Numbered from the stretch's first letter, positions 34,054 to 44,476 are shown. The stretch is DNA of 64,000 nt from Ignavibacteriales bacterium (GCA_003538625.1 DPRR01000028.1:248001-312000), one strand, 5' to 3'. Numbers and translations are program-made. The notes: generated from the letters alone by a model not told the origin.

Positions 34054-34494
34054 TCAAAGTCCATGTCCACTAAAAAGAGGGCCCGAAAAACTAAAATTTC
34101 TTGCAACAATTACCCCTACAGCAATCACAATTGCTACCGGTATCGCAATGGCAAAAAAAGTTTTAGTCCCGTCAAATTCATCAATAAAAACCTTATCAAT
34201 TTCTGAGGAAGCCATCTTAACAGTATCAGAAACAACTTTGTTAGTCCTTTGGTCTCTTACATAATGAGTAGACAAGATTGTGATTGTGTCTTCGGACGCA
34301 ATCCATTTAACGTAATTGTATTTTAAGGAATCGGTTGTAAGTTTTATTGACTTATTTTTATTAGTAAGAATTGTTGCGCCCGCAGTGTTTTGCATATCAT
34401 AAAATTCCTGATATGTAATTGCTTTTTGCGAATAGCATCCAACAAGTTGTATAAGTAATGCATTTATTAAAACTGCTGAAAGATATTGTTTCAT
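34054..34494 (-). CDS. Putative lipoprotein, unknown function
   Basis: This protein of about 146 residues has a signal peptide ending QLVGC, a lipobox, then a soluble region and a C-terminal hydrophobic helix (AIAIPVAIVIAVGVIVA). I chose the ATG at 34494, preceded by GCAGGTG, over a TTG start further upstream. The family is not recognised. Confidence 0.65.
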   Translation of the reverse strand: MKQYLSAVLINALLIQLVGCYSQKAITYQEFYDMQNTAGATILTNKNKSIKLTTDSLKYNYVKWIASEDTITILSTHYVRDQRTNKVVSDTVKMASSEIDKVFIDEFDGTKTFFAIAIPVAIVIAVGVIVARNFSFSGPLFSGHGL

Positions 34495-34768
34495 TTTTTT
34501 CACCTGCTTCAAATTCTGACTTTAATTTATTAAAGTTTTATTGCAGAGTTGTCATAAAGTTGTAAAAAGAGGAGATGTAAAAGCCAGAAGTAAAAAGCGA
34601 GAAATTTAATCTATGCAAAAGGACAACAGATAGAGTTAAAAACTTGAGTAACGCGATTTTATTACTTTATTAATAACAACGGGATTTTAAAAATTTAAAG
34701 ATTTTTTTTTGATTACTTTTTATATTCAATAGCATAATTCAATTATTTTTTAATAGCATTGGAATAAA

Positions 34769-35347
34769 ATGACATTAAAAAGAAAATCAAAAGTCTTATT
34801 AATTATTGTTTCTGTCCTTGCTTTTATTTTTATATCAGGTCTTATTGGCGGATGTTCAAGTTCGGTGCTGGCGCCTGCACTTTCGGAAGAGGAAGAAGCT
34901 ATTGTTGAGCATGCGCATTTGAATTTTGTAGTTGGTGTTGAGGAATCAAATCCTAAAATATATGCCGACAAGCTTATCACCTCGTTAAGGCGAACAAATC
35001 TTTTTAAACAGGTAGATTATATAAACAATCTTTCCGGCGAACCGGATATTATTGCAAAAGTAAATGAAAACATTTACGGTTCTGCAGTAATACCAATTTT
35101 TACTGCTATAACTCTAGGATTTTTTCCTACCTGGGTTGAGGAAGAACATGGAAATTCTTTTATCTTACAATGGAAAGACAATATGAATAAAACCATAAAT
35201 GTCCGATCTGTTTACAGTGGATATACTGTGCTTGGCTGGATTTCGGGTCTTCTGAATATTCTGCCGGATAGAACGAGCAGCGAATCTATATCACACCCGC
35301 GTTATACTGCAAGACTTGCCTATGATATTGTGCGGACATTGAATTAA
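34769..35347 (+). CDS. Putative lipoprotein, unknown function
   Basis: This 192-residue protein has a hydrophobic signal ending in the lipobox LIGGC, then an alpha/beta domain rich in short strands and a hydrophobic segment near AVIPIFTAITLGFFP. I do not recognise the family. It is a single plus-strand gene divergent from the lipoprotein at 34054. Confidence 0.65.
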   Translation: MTLKRKSKVLLIIVSVLAFIFISGLIGGCSSSVLAPALSEEEEAIVEHAHLNFVVGVEESNPKIYADKLITSLRRTNLFKQVDYINNLSGEPDIIAKVNENIYGSAVIPIFTAITLGFFPTWVEEEHGNSFILQWKDNMNKTINVRSVYSGYTVLGWISGLLNILPDRTSSESISHPRYTARLAYDIVRTLN

Positions 35348-35470
35348 TGAAAAATGATATCTTGTTTGTATGCCGGTCAAAGAGGATAAATAATATAGCC
35401 GCCGCAAAGAGTTGTTTAGATATTTCCGGAAACTCTTACATATAAATTTATTTGTATAAAATTCTTCTCA

Positions 35471-35713
35471 TTATCGGGTTTCATTAACCACGATATTTTT
35501 TCCTTCAATTTTAAATTCATTCAGTGCCTTAACAGCCTCGTATGCCTCGGAGGTATTCTCCATTTCAACAAAACCAAATCCTCTGGATTTTCGACTAGTG
35601 CGATCTGTCATAACTCTTGCTGTTAGTACAGATCCATGTTTCTCAAATGTTTTTTTTAACAGTGCGTTGTTAAAAGACAGCGGGAGTGACCCTACAAATA
35701 ATTTAGTGCTCAA
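35471..35713 (-). CDS. Small RRM RNA-binding protein
   Basis: This 80-residue protein is one RRM domain: RNP2 is KLFVGSLP and RNP1 is RGFGFVEM. Such bacterial RRM proteins bind single-stranded RNA and are often cold- or stress-induced. The start is TTG, with AGAGG upstream. It is a paralogue of the RRM genes at 36015 and 55685, sharing the first residues STKLFVGSLP. Confidence 0.9.
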   Translation of the reverse strand: MSTKLFVGSLPLSFNNALLKKTFEKHGSVLTARVMTDRTSRKSRGFGFVEMENTSEAYEAVKALNEFKIEGKNIVVNETR

Positions 35714-35947
35714 TAGAAACCTCTTATTAATAATAAATAGAATGCCGGATTAGTAACGGATTAACATTACTTAATTGAATCGCTTGCGATAAAGTGATTA
35801 TACATTTATTATCTGTCTGAAACTTAATATCATTTAAGTCCACGATAAACGGGATATAGATAAGGATTAGTGATAAAACTACTGCAGTATAATATTTACA
35901 AATGTGTTTATGTTCAAAAAATTCTTAACAGTAAAAGTGAAAATTAT

Positions 35948-35969
35948 AAAGGCGCCGTAAAGCGCCTTT
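35948..35969 (-). terminator. Rho-independent terminator
   Basis: AAAGGCGC and GCGCCTTT form an 8-bp stem that ends the RRM gene at 36015. Confidence 0.8.
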
Positions 35970-36014
35970 AAGAAATCAGAACAGAATATCTACTCTGCAT
36001 TAATGGCTAAGCCA

Positions 36015-36266
36015 TTAGCTGCGTGCTTTAGCTTCGTTAACAACGATACTTCTTCCATCAATTTCTGTGTCATTTAAAGCTTTTATAGCTTTGCTTGCAT
36101 CTGAAGAATTTTCCATTTCAACAAATCCAAAACCTCTGGATTTGTTTGTATCGCGATCCATAATAATCTTTGCAGACAATACAGAACCGTGTTGTTCAAA
36201 TGTTTCTTTCAGCTTTTGATCGTTTACCGACCATGGGAGCGAACCCACAAATAACTTAGTACTCAC
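36015..36266 (-). CDS. Small RRM RNA-binding protein
   Basis: This 83-residue single RRM protein has RNP2 KLFVGSLP and RNP1 RGFGFVEM. It starts at GTG, with AGAGGTCC well placed upstream, and shares the STKLFVGSLPWS N-terminus with the RRM gene at 55685. About 30-50 bases upstream lies a hairpin-forming leader conserved with that gene, which suggests shared, possibly autogenous, control. Confidence 0.92.
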   Translation of the reverse strand: MSTKLFVGSLPWSVNDQKLKETFEQHGSVLSAKIIMDRDTNKSRGFGFVEMENSSDASKAIKALNDTEIDGRSIVVNEAKARS

Positions 36267-36294
36267 AAAGGACCTCTAATAAATAGTAAATAAA

Positions 36295-36315
36295 ATTCCG
36301 GAATATTACCGGAGG
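36295..36315 (-). promoter_or_regulatory. Conserved RRM-gene leader hairpin, copy 1
   Basis: Read on the minus strand it is CCTCCGGTAATATTCCGGAAT. CCGG flanks form a short hairpin. Nearly the same sequence and spacing precede the RRM gene at 55685. Confidence 0.6.
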
Positions 36316-36416
36316 TGATAAACGTAGGTAAATAAACTGCCATTAGCTAATTATGATTTTATTAGTGCCAATTGAGACACAATTAGCAGCTAATTGTGTG
36401 GTTAAACGATAAAAAG

Positions 36417-36442
36417 CAGGAATGCAAACAAATGCATTCCTG
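36417..36442 (-). terminator. Rho-independent terminator
   Basis: CAGGAATGCA and TGCATTCCTG form a 10-bp stem with T-rich flanks. It ends the 1070-residue protein gene at 36453. Confidence 0.85.
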
Positions 36443-36452
36443 TTTTAAAATT

Positions 36453-39400
36453 TTACTTTAGAAGCACCATTTTTTTTGTTTCCACAAAGTTACCTGAGTG
36501 CAGTTGATAAAAATACACCCCGCTGGCAAATCTGCTTGCATTAAACTCGATATTATATGTTCCTGCAGGTTTATATTCATTTAGAAGTACTGCCACTTCT
36601 CTGCCAAGAATATCAAATACTTTTATATTTACTATGTCAGAATTCGGAATTGAGTATTTAATGGTTGTTGATGGATTAAACGGATTTGGATAGGATTGAT
36701 AAAGCGCATAATCTTCGGGCAAAATATTTGCAGCATCCTCTAGACCTAAAACAGGTGAAACCCCTAAAATGTTATATCCTTTGTTATTGTCTTCGTGAAT
36801 TTCAGTAATTGCATTTTCCTGATCAAGCACAGCATAAATTCTGGGATATGCTGGAAGACCATTAGGAACAACCCATTTGAAATTTACGTCAGTTTTTCCC
36901 TGAACATTAATAACACCATTAGTAGTAACTGTATTAGTACCGTTTACGCCTATCATGGCTGTACCGCCCGAATCCGGATCATCTAAATAAAATTTTATCG
37001 TAACCGGTGCTGATGTCGCTTTTAAACTGAAATTCCTTACCCTTGCAGATATAGTCAGCGTGTCTCCGGGTACTGGTTTCCGTGGAAGAAAAGTTATGTC
37101 CTTCGTCTGAAATCTTTTATCGGGATCACCAAGTGCAAATCCTTTTTCTGGATCCAGGCGCCAAGGTAAAACAAAAGTGGGATCAGGATTACTTCCATAC
37201 TTATCCTGCCACCAGGTTGGTGGAAAACCTATTGGTGCCAGTTCAGGCTGCACAGCATAATCAACCACGAGTGCATCGTTTGTTCCCCAGTACGCATAAG
37301 GTGTAACTGAATATTTAACATCGCCAATGCCCATATTAACATTACCCAGGTGTACGCGCAGATCAATTAAATTTTCTATCGAGGTAGTATGTGTGCTCAT
37401 TTTTGTATTGTCAAATTTAAATGAAGCTGATACACCTCCAAGTTCTGCCCCGGCATCAATACCCAGATTTCTTGTTGTGTCTGCTCCGTTCTGTTCAAAA
37501 TCTGTAATGGATAAATTCCAGGAATACGAAGAAGAACCGTCTAATGAAAATCTGTCTGAAACATAACTTGCGCGAATTTTTTGCGACAAATTTGGATTGT
37601 TTGTTAATGTATCGTAGGGATAGTACGACAGTATGTTGCTAACTTCATGATCGGGAATATATTGCTGAGCAAAATAACTTTTACTTCCGTACCACGTAGC
37701 CTGAACATTCTTGGGCACCAATGCAAAATAAGATCTTCTTGCAAATTGTTCATTACCGTGAAATACCGGATACTCCCAGATATCATAATCTGCTATAGTG
37801 GAATAAATCCGGTCATCCTCTCTTGCTTCAACTTCAACGCTGACAGAAACGGTTGTACGATTAGTTTGGTCATTACTAAAATGTTTACCGTACTTACCGG
37901 TAGCCCAAACTTTGTAGTTAAGATTAACTCCAACGCCCATTGGTGAGGCTGTGATCTGTCCTTCAGCTTTTGCGCCTGCAGAAACTTCCCAGTCATTATG
38001 AACTTCCGTTTTTACTTCAATTGATGAAGTTGATTGTTTTTTATAAAGCGCCCAAAAATCACAATCGCCCCCGTTGTAGCATCCGTTAACATCATAAATA
38101 TTTCCATTAAACATATCAAAGTGAACCGGTGGTGCATTCAACAGTACAACGGGCTGCACAATTCCGTACTCATGATATAATGAAGGAGTACCTACTGTAA
38201 AATCGAATCCGTCAAAATTACCAACAGCAATAGCGTATCGTTGATACACATCGTTCTGGTTTTCATCTCCAAGTCTACGCGCAAAAACTTTTTCTGTTCC
38301 ATCGGCAAGTGTTGAATCCGGAAACGTTATTGCTGCTATCTCAAAACCATCCGGGGCATTACCTGAGATAATGTTTTTTACAATAATAATATCATCGCGG
38401 CTATCCATATTAACATCTTTTACTTTCAGATAATTATTGCTTTGTGTATAATCGCTTGGACCAGCGTTGGCGACACCTATATCTGATTTAAATGTAAAAG
38501 AATAATCATCATTAACTGCACAAACACGAATATTTTTTCCGGCAGCAAAAACAACTTCATCTCTTCCGTTTCCATTCAAGTCCCCCGCAGCAAGTCCAAA
38601 TTCTGTAATATCATTAATGAAAAATGGAAAATCACTAATCATAGTGAATTGTTGTCTTGGTCCGACAGATATTGTTTGCAAATTTTGTGAGACATTTAAT
38701 ATGTAGTGGTGAGAAACATGAGTGAAGTTTGATTTAACAACAGCGCTGAATACTAACTCATCACTATTATCGTTATCAAACTGACCTTTAGCAGATGCCA
38801 TTATAAAATCCTGCACTCCGGTTACACTGGACTTTGGAACATTTACACTAGTCGTTCCCTTTGGAACTATTGCTCCGTTTTCAACAGCATAAATTTTGAT
38901 AGTTATTGGTATTGCTGTCGATGTAACACCCGTTTCCCACGTATATAAAACTATCTCATCAACTCCATCGCCATTTAAATCGGCTGTTTCAATAAAATAT
39001 TTTACAAAATGCGCAAGACTTGAACCGACAACTTTTGTATTACTGAATCTTGCTCTTTGTGATGCTTGTAAAGTTGAGTCAACATCATACATATAAAAAA
39101 TTACAGAATCTGAAATATCACGGAATGCAACTAAAAATTCATCCAGACTATCTCCATCAAAATCACCAGCTCTTACATAAATTTCTTCATCCTGCCTTAT
39201 ATCTTTCCCTACATCCAATGTAACCGGGGTAGTGTTTGTATAAAAACCTGTAGTATCAAAATGACTTATCATGATTTCAAGTTTCTGGTTGGATTGAGTA
39301 GTTCGCCATGCCGCGACAATATCATCGTACGGATCTTTATTAAACTGGGCGGATGCAACATCAATGAAAGCATTTTTGCCTGGTCTGCTATCCTCTCTGC

Positions 39401-39665
39401 GTGATGTGTTAGTTAACATCGTATCAATATTCAGGGAATCTAGCGGGAGTAATATTCCATCTGTTTTGTAGCGATAAACTTTTTGATAATTTTTAATATT
39501 TCCGCCGCCGATATCTTCCATCCAGAAAAGAAAAACATCTTGTGATTTAACCGTTACGGGTCCGGTTTCATTAATTCTGAATGGATCTGACTGGGGAAAT
39601 ATTGATGTGAATGATAAGAGAAAGAACGAGAAAAAAAGAATGAAAAACAATTGCCGTTTTTTCAT
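36453..39665 (-). CDS. Large secreted FG-GAP/CARDB protein with T9SS sorting domain
   Basis: This 1070-residue protein has a signal peptide. Several FG-GAP/VCBS calcium-type repeats follow between about 130 and 480, including DFDGDSLDEF, DLNGDGVDEIV and DLNGNGRDEVV. A Gly/Ser/Thr-rich amphipathic beta region follows at about 580-620 and reads roughly EGQITASPMGVGVNLNYK. Next comes a CARDB-type domain near 900 (PGDTLTISARVRNFS), then a T9SS C-terminal domain opening LYQSYPNPFNPSTTIKYSI. AGGAGG precedes the ATG. It is probably a surface adhesin or degradative scaffold; the middle beta region is unassigned. Confidence 0.88.
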   Translation of the reverse strand: MKKRQLFFILFFSFFLLSFTSIFPQSDPFRINETGPVTVKSQDVFLFWMEDIGGGNIKNYQKVYRYKTDGILLPLDSLNIDTMLTNTSRREDSRPGKNAFIDVASAQFNKDPYDDIVAAWRTTQSNQKLEIMISHFDTTGFYTNTTPVTLDVGKDIRQDEEIYVRAGDFDGDSLDEFLVAFRDISDSVIFYMYDVDSTLQASQRARFSNTKVVGSSLAHFVKYFIETADLNGDGVDEIVLYTWETGVTSTAIPITIKIYAVENGAIVPKGTTSVNVPKSSVTGVQDFIMASAKGQFDNDNSDELVFSAVVKSNFTHVSHHYILNVSQNLQTISVGPRQQFTMISDFPFFINDITEFGLAAGDLNGNGRDEVVFAAGKNIRVCAVNDDYSFTFKSDIGVANAGPSDYTQSNNYLKVKDVNMDSRDDIIIVKNIISGNAPDGFEIAAITFPDSTLADGTEKVFARRLGDENQNDVYQRYAIAVGNFDGFDFTVGTPSLYHEYGIVQPVVLLNAPPVHFDMFNGNIYDVNGCYNGGDCDFWALYKKQSTSSIEVKTEVHNDWEVSAGAKAEGQITASPMGVGVNLNYKVWATGKYGKHFSNDQTNRTTVSVSVEVEAREDDRIYSTIADYDIWEYPVFHGNEQFARRSYFALVPKNVQATWYGSKSYFAQQYIPDHEVSNILSYYPYDTLTNNPNLSQKIRASYVSDRFSLDGSSSYSWNLSITDFEQNGADTTRNLGIDAGAELGGVSASFKFDNTKMSTHTTSIENLIDLRVHLGNVNMGIGDVKYSVTPYAYWGTNDALVVDYAVQPELAPIGFPPTWWQDKYGSNPDPTFVLPWRLDPEKGFALGDPDKRFQTKDITFLPRKPVPGDTLTISARVRNFSLKATSAPVTIKFYLDDPDSGGTAMIGVNGTNTVTTNGVINVQGKTDVNFKWVVPNGLPAYPRIYAVLDQENAITEIHEDNNKGYNILGVSPVLGLEDAANILPEDYALYQSYPNPFNPSTTIKYSIPNSDIVNIKVFDILGREVAVLLNEYKPAGTYNIEFNASRFASGVYFYQLHSGNFVETKKMVLLK

Positions 39666-40105
39666 TTTACCTCCTGTAGGGATTGTTGAATGTAACTTAT
39701 CTTTTTATCTGAATTGATAATTATTCAAATCGACAAGAGAAAATGAGGTGGGATAGCGTAGTTATTGCTATGAGCACTTCCTTACATAATTATTTTAATT
39801 GGAAGTTAAGAATTTATTTTTAAAATACAAATTAGTTTGATCCAGCAGCACTTGCTTAAACAATAAAAGTTATAACAGGTTTACCTGCAATAATTTAAAC
39901 AGAAAGATTTATTGAGCCTGGTTGAATAATTAGCAGCAATATTTCCTGAAACTGCCAGAGCTTATGTAAAATTATCAAGCTAGTTATATTCTAATAAGAA
40001 TTAAACTAGTCTTACTTTTCTGTTAATATAATTTTTCACTTATCAAACCAACTGCTACAAAATCAAAATGTTTTTCACTTTCATTAATTATTTCTATAAT
40101 TACAT
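39666..40105. other. Intergenic, no gene seen
   Basis: This AT-rich stretch of about 440 bases holds the promoter of the large secreted protein. I see no ORF, hairpin or known local repeat in it. Confidence 0.5.
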
Positions 40106-41749
40106 TTAAATAATTCGTGAAGAGCTTAGCTTGATATCAGAAAATTTCCACGCTTCATTAAATCGTTTTAAAACGTTTTCAGCTTCAATAATTTTATTTT
40201 GTTTTAATAATGCTTGATGCAATCCAAACAAGCCCCAGCCGTTTTCAGGAATTTCTTTAAGGTTTTCCTCATAAACTTTTTGGGCTTCGGCGTATTTGCC
40301 CGCATCAATTAAAACTGCTCCCAGATTTTGTCTGCATGGATAAAACCAGGTTGGCGGTTCATCGTATCTAAGCTGGTCTTCAAGTTCAACTGCTTTTTTA
40401 AGATAAGAAATTGCCTTAGGATAATTTTTCTTTTTTGCTTCAAGTTCACCGCTTGTTACTTCATAAGCAATTTTAATAAGGTTACCTGCGGAGTTAATTC
40501 CCCAAATAGAAAGTTCATCAATTGTTTTATTGTTTCGCAAAATCTCTAATTCAGAAATTTCTGTTTGTGCTTCAGCTAAATTGTTTTTTGCTATTAATGC
40601 CATCGCGCGTGCATAATGCCACACAGCCTTTGAGTATGGACGTTTATCCTGTGGTTCGGAATAACTTAATATTTCATCCCACTTACCAAATGTTACATAA
40701 GCATAAAGCGGAATAGCGGCAAAATGCTGCAGTGTTTGATAACCGCAGACATCCATTAAAGAATCCGGCGGCTTTTGAGAGGTTTTGATAGCGGCATCTA
40801 TCGCAGTTTTGCTGTCGCCTTCCAAAGTAGCTGTTGCCCACAAAAAATGATAATTGTGCGGATAATATGAAAGAGGATAAAATCCTTGCTGATTACACTG
40901 GTTGATATAAGCTTCATCAGATTTTACCGCACGGAGATTTGCTAAAGATCCTTCATGATATTTACCGACCCGAATAAATATATGTGCAGGCATATGAACA
41001 AGGTGACCGGCTCCCGGCGCAAGAAATTTTAATCTTTCCGCACTGTTAAGTCCGCGTGCAGGATTTTTTGATGCCTCTACAGCATGAATGTACAAATGAT
41101 TAGCACCATGATGAGTAGAGTCTTTTTCCATCACACGCTCAAGCGTAGATAGAATTTCAGAAGTCCACGACTGCGGAGTCCCATCTTTAAGCCAGTAATC
41201 CCATGGATGAAGATCCATTATTGATTCCGCAAACATTGTTGATGCATCAAGATCATCAGGGTATTTGTTTGCAAGTTCTCTCATCGCATCGGAGTAAGCC
41301 TGGTCAAGCGGGGATCGGTCTTGAAGTTTTTCACTGCTGTACCGTTTTGAAAGAGCCATTACATAATCTTTTTCCCGCTGCGTCTCATCATCAAGTAATG
41401 ATATTGCCTTTTGAATTGCTTCATAAGAGGAGTGAACAACACCGGAATCCATTGGCAGATTTATATTAGGGCCCAAGACATACGCCATCCCCCAATATGC
41501 CATTGCACAATTGGAATCCAATCTTGCAACTTCTTTAAACGAACGGAAAGCTTCTTCGTGATTAAATCCATAAGCTAGGATTACCCCCTGATCAAAATAT
41601 TCTTGTGCAAGTTCAGAACTTGTTGTTACAGAAAAATGATGAGTACCAAGATTTGTAAATAGTGGTGCCTGACCTTTGAGATTATCTGAACACTTATTAA
41701 AAATTAAAAAAGTGCTAATTATCCCAATAATAAAAAAGCTTAATTTCAT
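40106..41749 (-). CDS. TPR-repeat protein with conserved histidine blocks
   Basis: This 547-residue protein has an N-terminal signal (a possible but atypical lipobox at FNKC), then TPR-like helices. A central region carries the conserved blocks HHGANHLYIHAVEAS and HLVHMPAHIFIR. A late TPR reads NLGAVLIDAGKYAEAQKVYE. The family is widespread in Bacteroidota and uncharacterised. The clustered histidines suggest a metal site, which is inference. AGGAGG precedes the ATG. Confidence 0.8.
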   Translation of the reverse strand: MKLSFFIIGIISTFLIFNKCSDNLKGQAPLFTNLGTHHFSVTTSSELAQEYFDQGVILAYGFNHEEAFRSFKEVARLDSNCAMAYWGMAYVLGPNINLPMDSGVVHSSYEAIQKAISLLDDETQREKDYVMALSKRYSSEKLQDRSPLDQAYSDAMRELANKYPDDLDASTMFAESIMDLHPWDYWLKDGTPQSWTSEILSTLERVMEKDSTHHGANHLYIHAVEASKNPARGLNSAERLKFLAPGAGHLVHMPAHIFIRVGKYHEGSLANLRAVKSDEAYINQCNQQGFYPLSYYPHNYHFLWATATLEGDSKTAIDAAIKTSQKPPDSLMDVCGYQTLQHFAAIPLYAYVTFGKWDEILSYSEPQDKRPYSKAVWHYARAMALIAKNNLAEAQTEISELEILRNNKTIDELSIWGINSAGNLIKIAYEVTSGELEAKKKNYPKAISYLKKAVELEDQLRYDEPPTWFYPCRQNLGAVLIDAGKYAEAQKVYEENLKEIPENGWGLFGLHQALLKQNKIIEAENVLKRFNEAWKFSDIKLSSSRII

Positions 41750-41953
41750 TGTTGCCTCCTTTTTTTAAGCTCAAAAGATTTGTTTTACCAACAGGGAATA
41801 TGTTCTGCCAATAGAAATGGAAGTTGTTTTTTGTGAACTTATATTAATATTTGCATTTAGTCAACAGTTGGGCGTTGTTTATTTTTATCTGTAAGTAAAA
41901 CCGCGTTACCTGTTTTACTCAAATAGTACAGGAAAAAATTTAAGTTGATTTTC

Positions 41954-42646
41954 TTAATTGTTTATTGCAAAATCAACGGCGGCTTTAGCATGAATATTTA
42001 ATGTGTTAAATACAGACAGATGAGTATCTGTTTGTTTAATTAGTAAGGGAATTTCCGTGCAGCCCAGCACAATTCCCTGTGCACCGTTTTGTTCAAGATC
42101 GGAAATTATATTTAAGAATTTTTGTTTTGTTTCGGGTTTAAAAATTTCTTTAAGAAGCTCATTCATTATGGTGCTGTGTATAAACTGTCTGTCAGTTTTT
42201 TCCGGCACTAAAGAATTAATTCCTGCATCACTTAATCTTTTTGTATAAAAATCCATTTCCATTGTAAATTTTGTTCCGAGTAATCCAATTGTGTTCATTC
42301 CGATTTTTTTAATTTCATTTGCAGTTGCATCAGCAATATGAACAATTGGTAATTCAACTTCTGCAGTTAATCTATCAACATATTGATGCAGCGTATTTGC
42401 ACAGAGAATAAGACAATCTGCATTAGCATTTTTAAGTTTGATAGCCGCATCAAGAACCAGCCTGTAAACACCCTCGTGATCATCTCGGAGATTACATTCG
42501 TTTATGTCCTCATAATTAAATGAATAAAGAATACAGCGCGCAGAATTATGCCCGCCAAGTTTTGCATTTATTCCCTTGTTAATCAGTCTGTAATATTCAA
42601 GGGTTGAAACCCATCCTGTTCCGCCAATAAGTCCTATTGTTTTCAT
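41954..42646 (-). CDS. Aspartate/glutamate racemase-family protein
   Basis: This 230-residue protein has the two cysteine motifs of PLP-independent racemases: CANTLHQ (near 83) and VLGCTEIPLLI (near 196). It starts MKTIGLIGGTGW, typical of RacD-like aspartate racemases. It should interconvert L- and D-aspartate or glutamate, feeding peptidoglycan or free D-amino acid pools. The upstream ribosome binding site is weak. Confidence 0.88.
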   Translation of the reverse strand: MKTIGLIGGTGWVSTLEYYRLINKGINAKLGGHNSARCILYSFNYEDINECNLRDDHEGVYRLVLDAAIKLKNANADCLILCANTLHQYVDRLTAEVELPIVHIADATANEIKKIGMNTIGLLGTKFTMEMDFYTKRLSDAGINSLVPEKTDRQFIHSTIMNELLKEIFKPETKQKFLNIISDLEQNGAQGIVLGCTEIPLLIKQTDTHLSVFNTLNIHAKAAVDFAINN

Positions 42647-42706
42647 TACTTATACTTTATAAAATTTATAGATAAAATTAATTAACGAGATAATATTCAT
42701 CATTTT

Positions 42707-44476
42707 TTATTTTGAAAACATTTCCATTGCGGATAAATAATAAGTAAGGCTTGCAGTGCCATCCATTGTTGGTTCGTTAGTTGAGTAATCACCATAGTCA
42801 TCGTGATACACAACGTAACCGTTCTGAAATTCAGCATATTCATCCGGACTGTAAAGAGTTATGCCAATCAGTTTACTGTATATTGAATAATAAACAGGAC
42901 CATCAATTAGTCCACCATTTACCGGATAATTATATAAATGTGTAAAAGCAGAGTGCGGATCTGATGGATAATCTCCTTCGGAAGGTAAACCAACAATCAT
43001 GCTGGTTCCCCACGGATTGCAGCCGAACAGCCAATCACGCAGCGCAGCTTCTTCATAAAGAAATTGATTGTCTCCGGTTAGATTATTATAAAGTCTTAAT
43101 TGGGTAAGCATAGCAGCAACAAGATTATTTGAACACCAGATAAAAGGAACTCCAATATTAAACGGGTTGTCTTTGCCTCTGTTTACAACTTTTTCAATTC
43201 CATTTTTTATATATGAAAGAAATGTTTCCTTATTACCATTTGTAATTTCTTTTGTAAGGAGATAATGACCAAGGTTTACAAACGGATACCACTCATAATG
43301 TTTTGCTGTATCTGCACCCATCCAGGGAATGATTTTTTCTTCATTACCAAAAACAATTCCATCATTTAAATAAGAATTGTTTTTAGTGACAAGGAACAAT
43401 TGAGATGCTGCAAGTTCCATATCATCTCTAAAGTTTTCTTCTTCATAAAAATATGGTGCCCGGCAAGGAGCTGTTTGACAAACACCGGGATATTCTTTTC
43501 CTAGCTCATATGCCTCAATAGCTTTCTGAAGCAAAGTGATAGACAATTCCGGATAATAATTTTTAAGAAGCTCAGATGCTAATGCAAATGCAGAAGCAAA
43601 CTTACCGGCTGTAGAGGCGAGTCCTGTTGAACGATTTTGATATTTAAAAATTCCTTGTGGTGTGCCCGTTGCAAAATAAACCGGTCTTTCTAATCCTTTT
43701 CCATATGAGATAGTATCTTTGTTGGGTAATCTAAATCCCATATGATCGCGGTCATCTGCAATCTGATTAAATATCATATCTTTTTCTGGATTCATTTTTA
43801 ACAGCCAATCAATTCCCCATTTTGCCTCATCTAGAATATCGGGAATTTTATTCGATCCTTCATTACCGTTTGCATCAAACTCGTCAGTAAATACTCCGGG
43901 GTTTTGCTTATATGCAAATAACATTTGATATACAGCATTAGCAGAGGTTGTTACGTATTGCAAATAATCAGAGGCATCATGCCAGCCTCCGGTAACATCA
44001 ATATGTGTTGAATCTAGTTTAGGATTGTAAATTATAAAACCATCTTTAGTGTGGCAGGAATCTTTAAGGAAGGGGTTGTAGCCGCATCTTTGTTGTCTCA
44101 TGTATTTTAGTAAAAAATCAGCAGTGCCGTTATAAACATTTTTTGCAATTTTAAAATTATTTGAGCGGACATTTTCGCACTCAATAAAATATATCCCTTC
44201 ATCTTTGAAAGATGAAAAATCAAGTCTGAAATTTGAATTGAAATTCCAAACGCTGCCGAAAGATTGAATGCTATTTGATGTGTATACAATTTTTTTAGTT
44301 TTTACTTCTTTTATTAAAAACTCCTTTAATAAAATATTTTTTTTACTTATAAGTACAGCAACTTTGGGTGTGTTTGGCAAATAACCAAGCTGATTGACTC
44401 TAATCCAAGAGTCAACCTGAGCAAAGGATTGAAAAAAGGACAGACAAAGAAACAGTATTAGCAATTTCAAAAACAT
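42707..44476 (-). CDS. Secreted glycoside hydrolase family 9 enzyme
   Basis: This 589-residue protein has a signal peptide (ending near SFAQV), an N-terminal Ig-like CelD_N domain (about 25-110) and a GH9 catalytic domain. The aspartate motif GGWHDASDYLQY lies near residue 163. The late NPWGTSMIVG block and NEPTMDGTASLTYYL (near 572) provide the catalytic glutamate. GH9 enzymes cleave beta-1,4-glucans, so cellulose or cell-wall glucan use is likely. The amidase gene ends 32 bases upstream, and both may be in one transcript. Confidence 0.9.
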   Translation of the reverse strand: MFLKLLILFLCLSFFQSFAQVDSWIRVNQLGYLPNTPKVAVLISKKNILLKEFLIKEVKTKKIVYTSNSIQSFGSVWNFNSNFRLDFSSFKDEGIYFIECENVRSNNFKIAKNVYNGTADFLLKYMRQQRCGYNPFLKDSCHTKDGFIIYNPKLDSTHIDVTGGWHDASDYLQYVTTSANAVYQMLFAYKQNPGVFTDEFDANGNEGSNKIPDILDEAKWGIDWLLKMNPEKDMIFNQIADDRDHMGFRLPNKDTISYGKGLERPVYFATGTPQGIFKYQNRSTGLASTAGKFASAFALASELLKNYYPELSITLLQKAIEAYELGKEYPGVCQTAPCRAPYFYEEENFRDDMELAASQLFLVTKNNSYLNDGIVFGNEEKIIPWMGADTAKHYEWYPFVNLGHYLLTKEITNGNKETFLSYIKNGIEKVVNRGKDNPFNIGVPFIWCSNNLVAAMLTQLRLYNNLTGDNQFLYEEAALRDWLFGCNPWGTSMIVGLPSEGDYPSDPHSAFTHLYNYPVNGGLIDGPVYYSIYSKLIGITLYSPDEYAEFQNGYVVYHDDYGDYSTNEPTMDGTASLTYYLSAMEMFSK

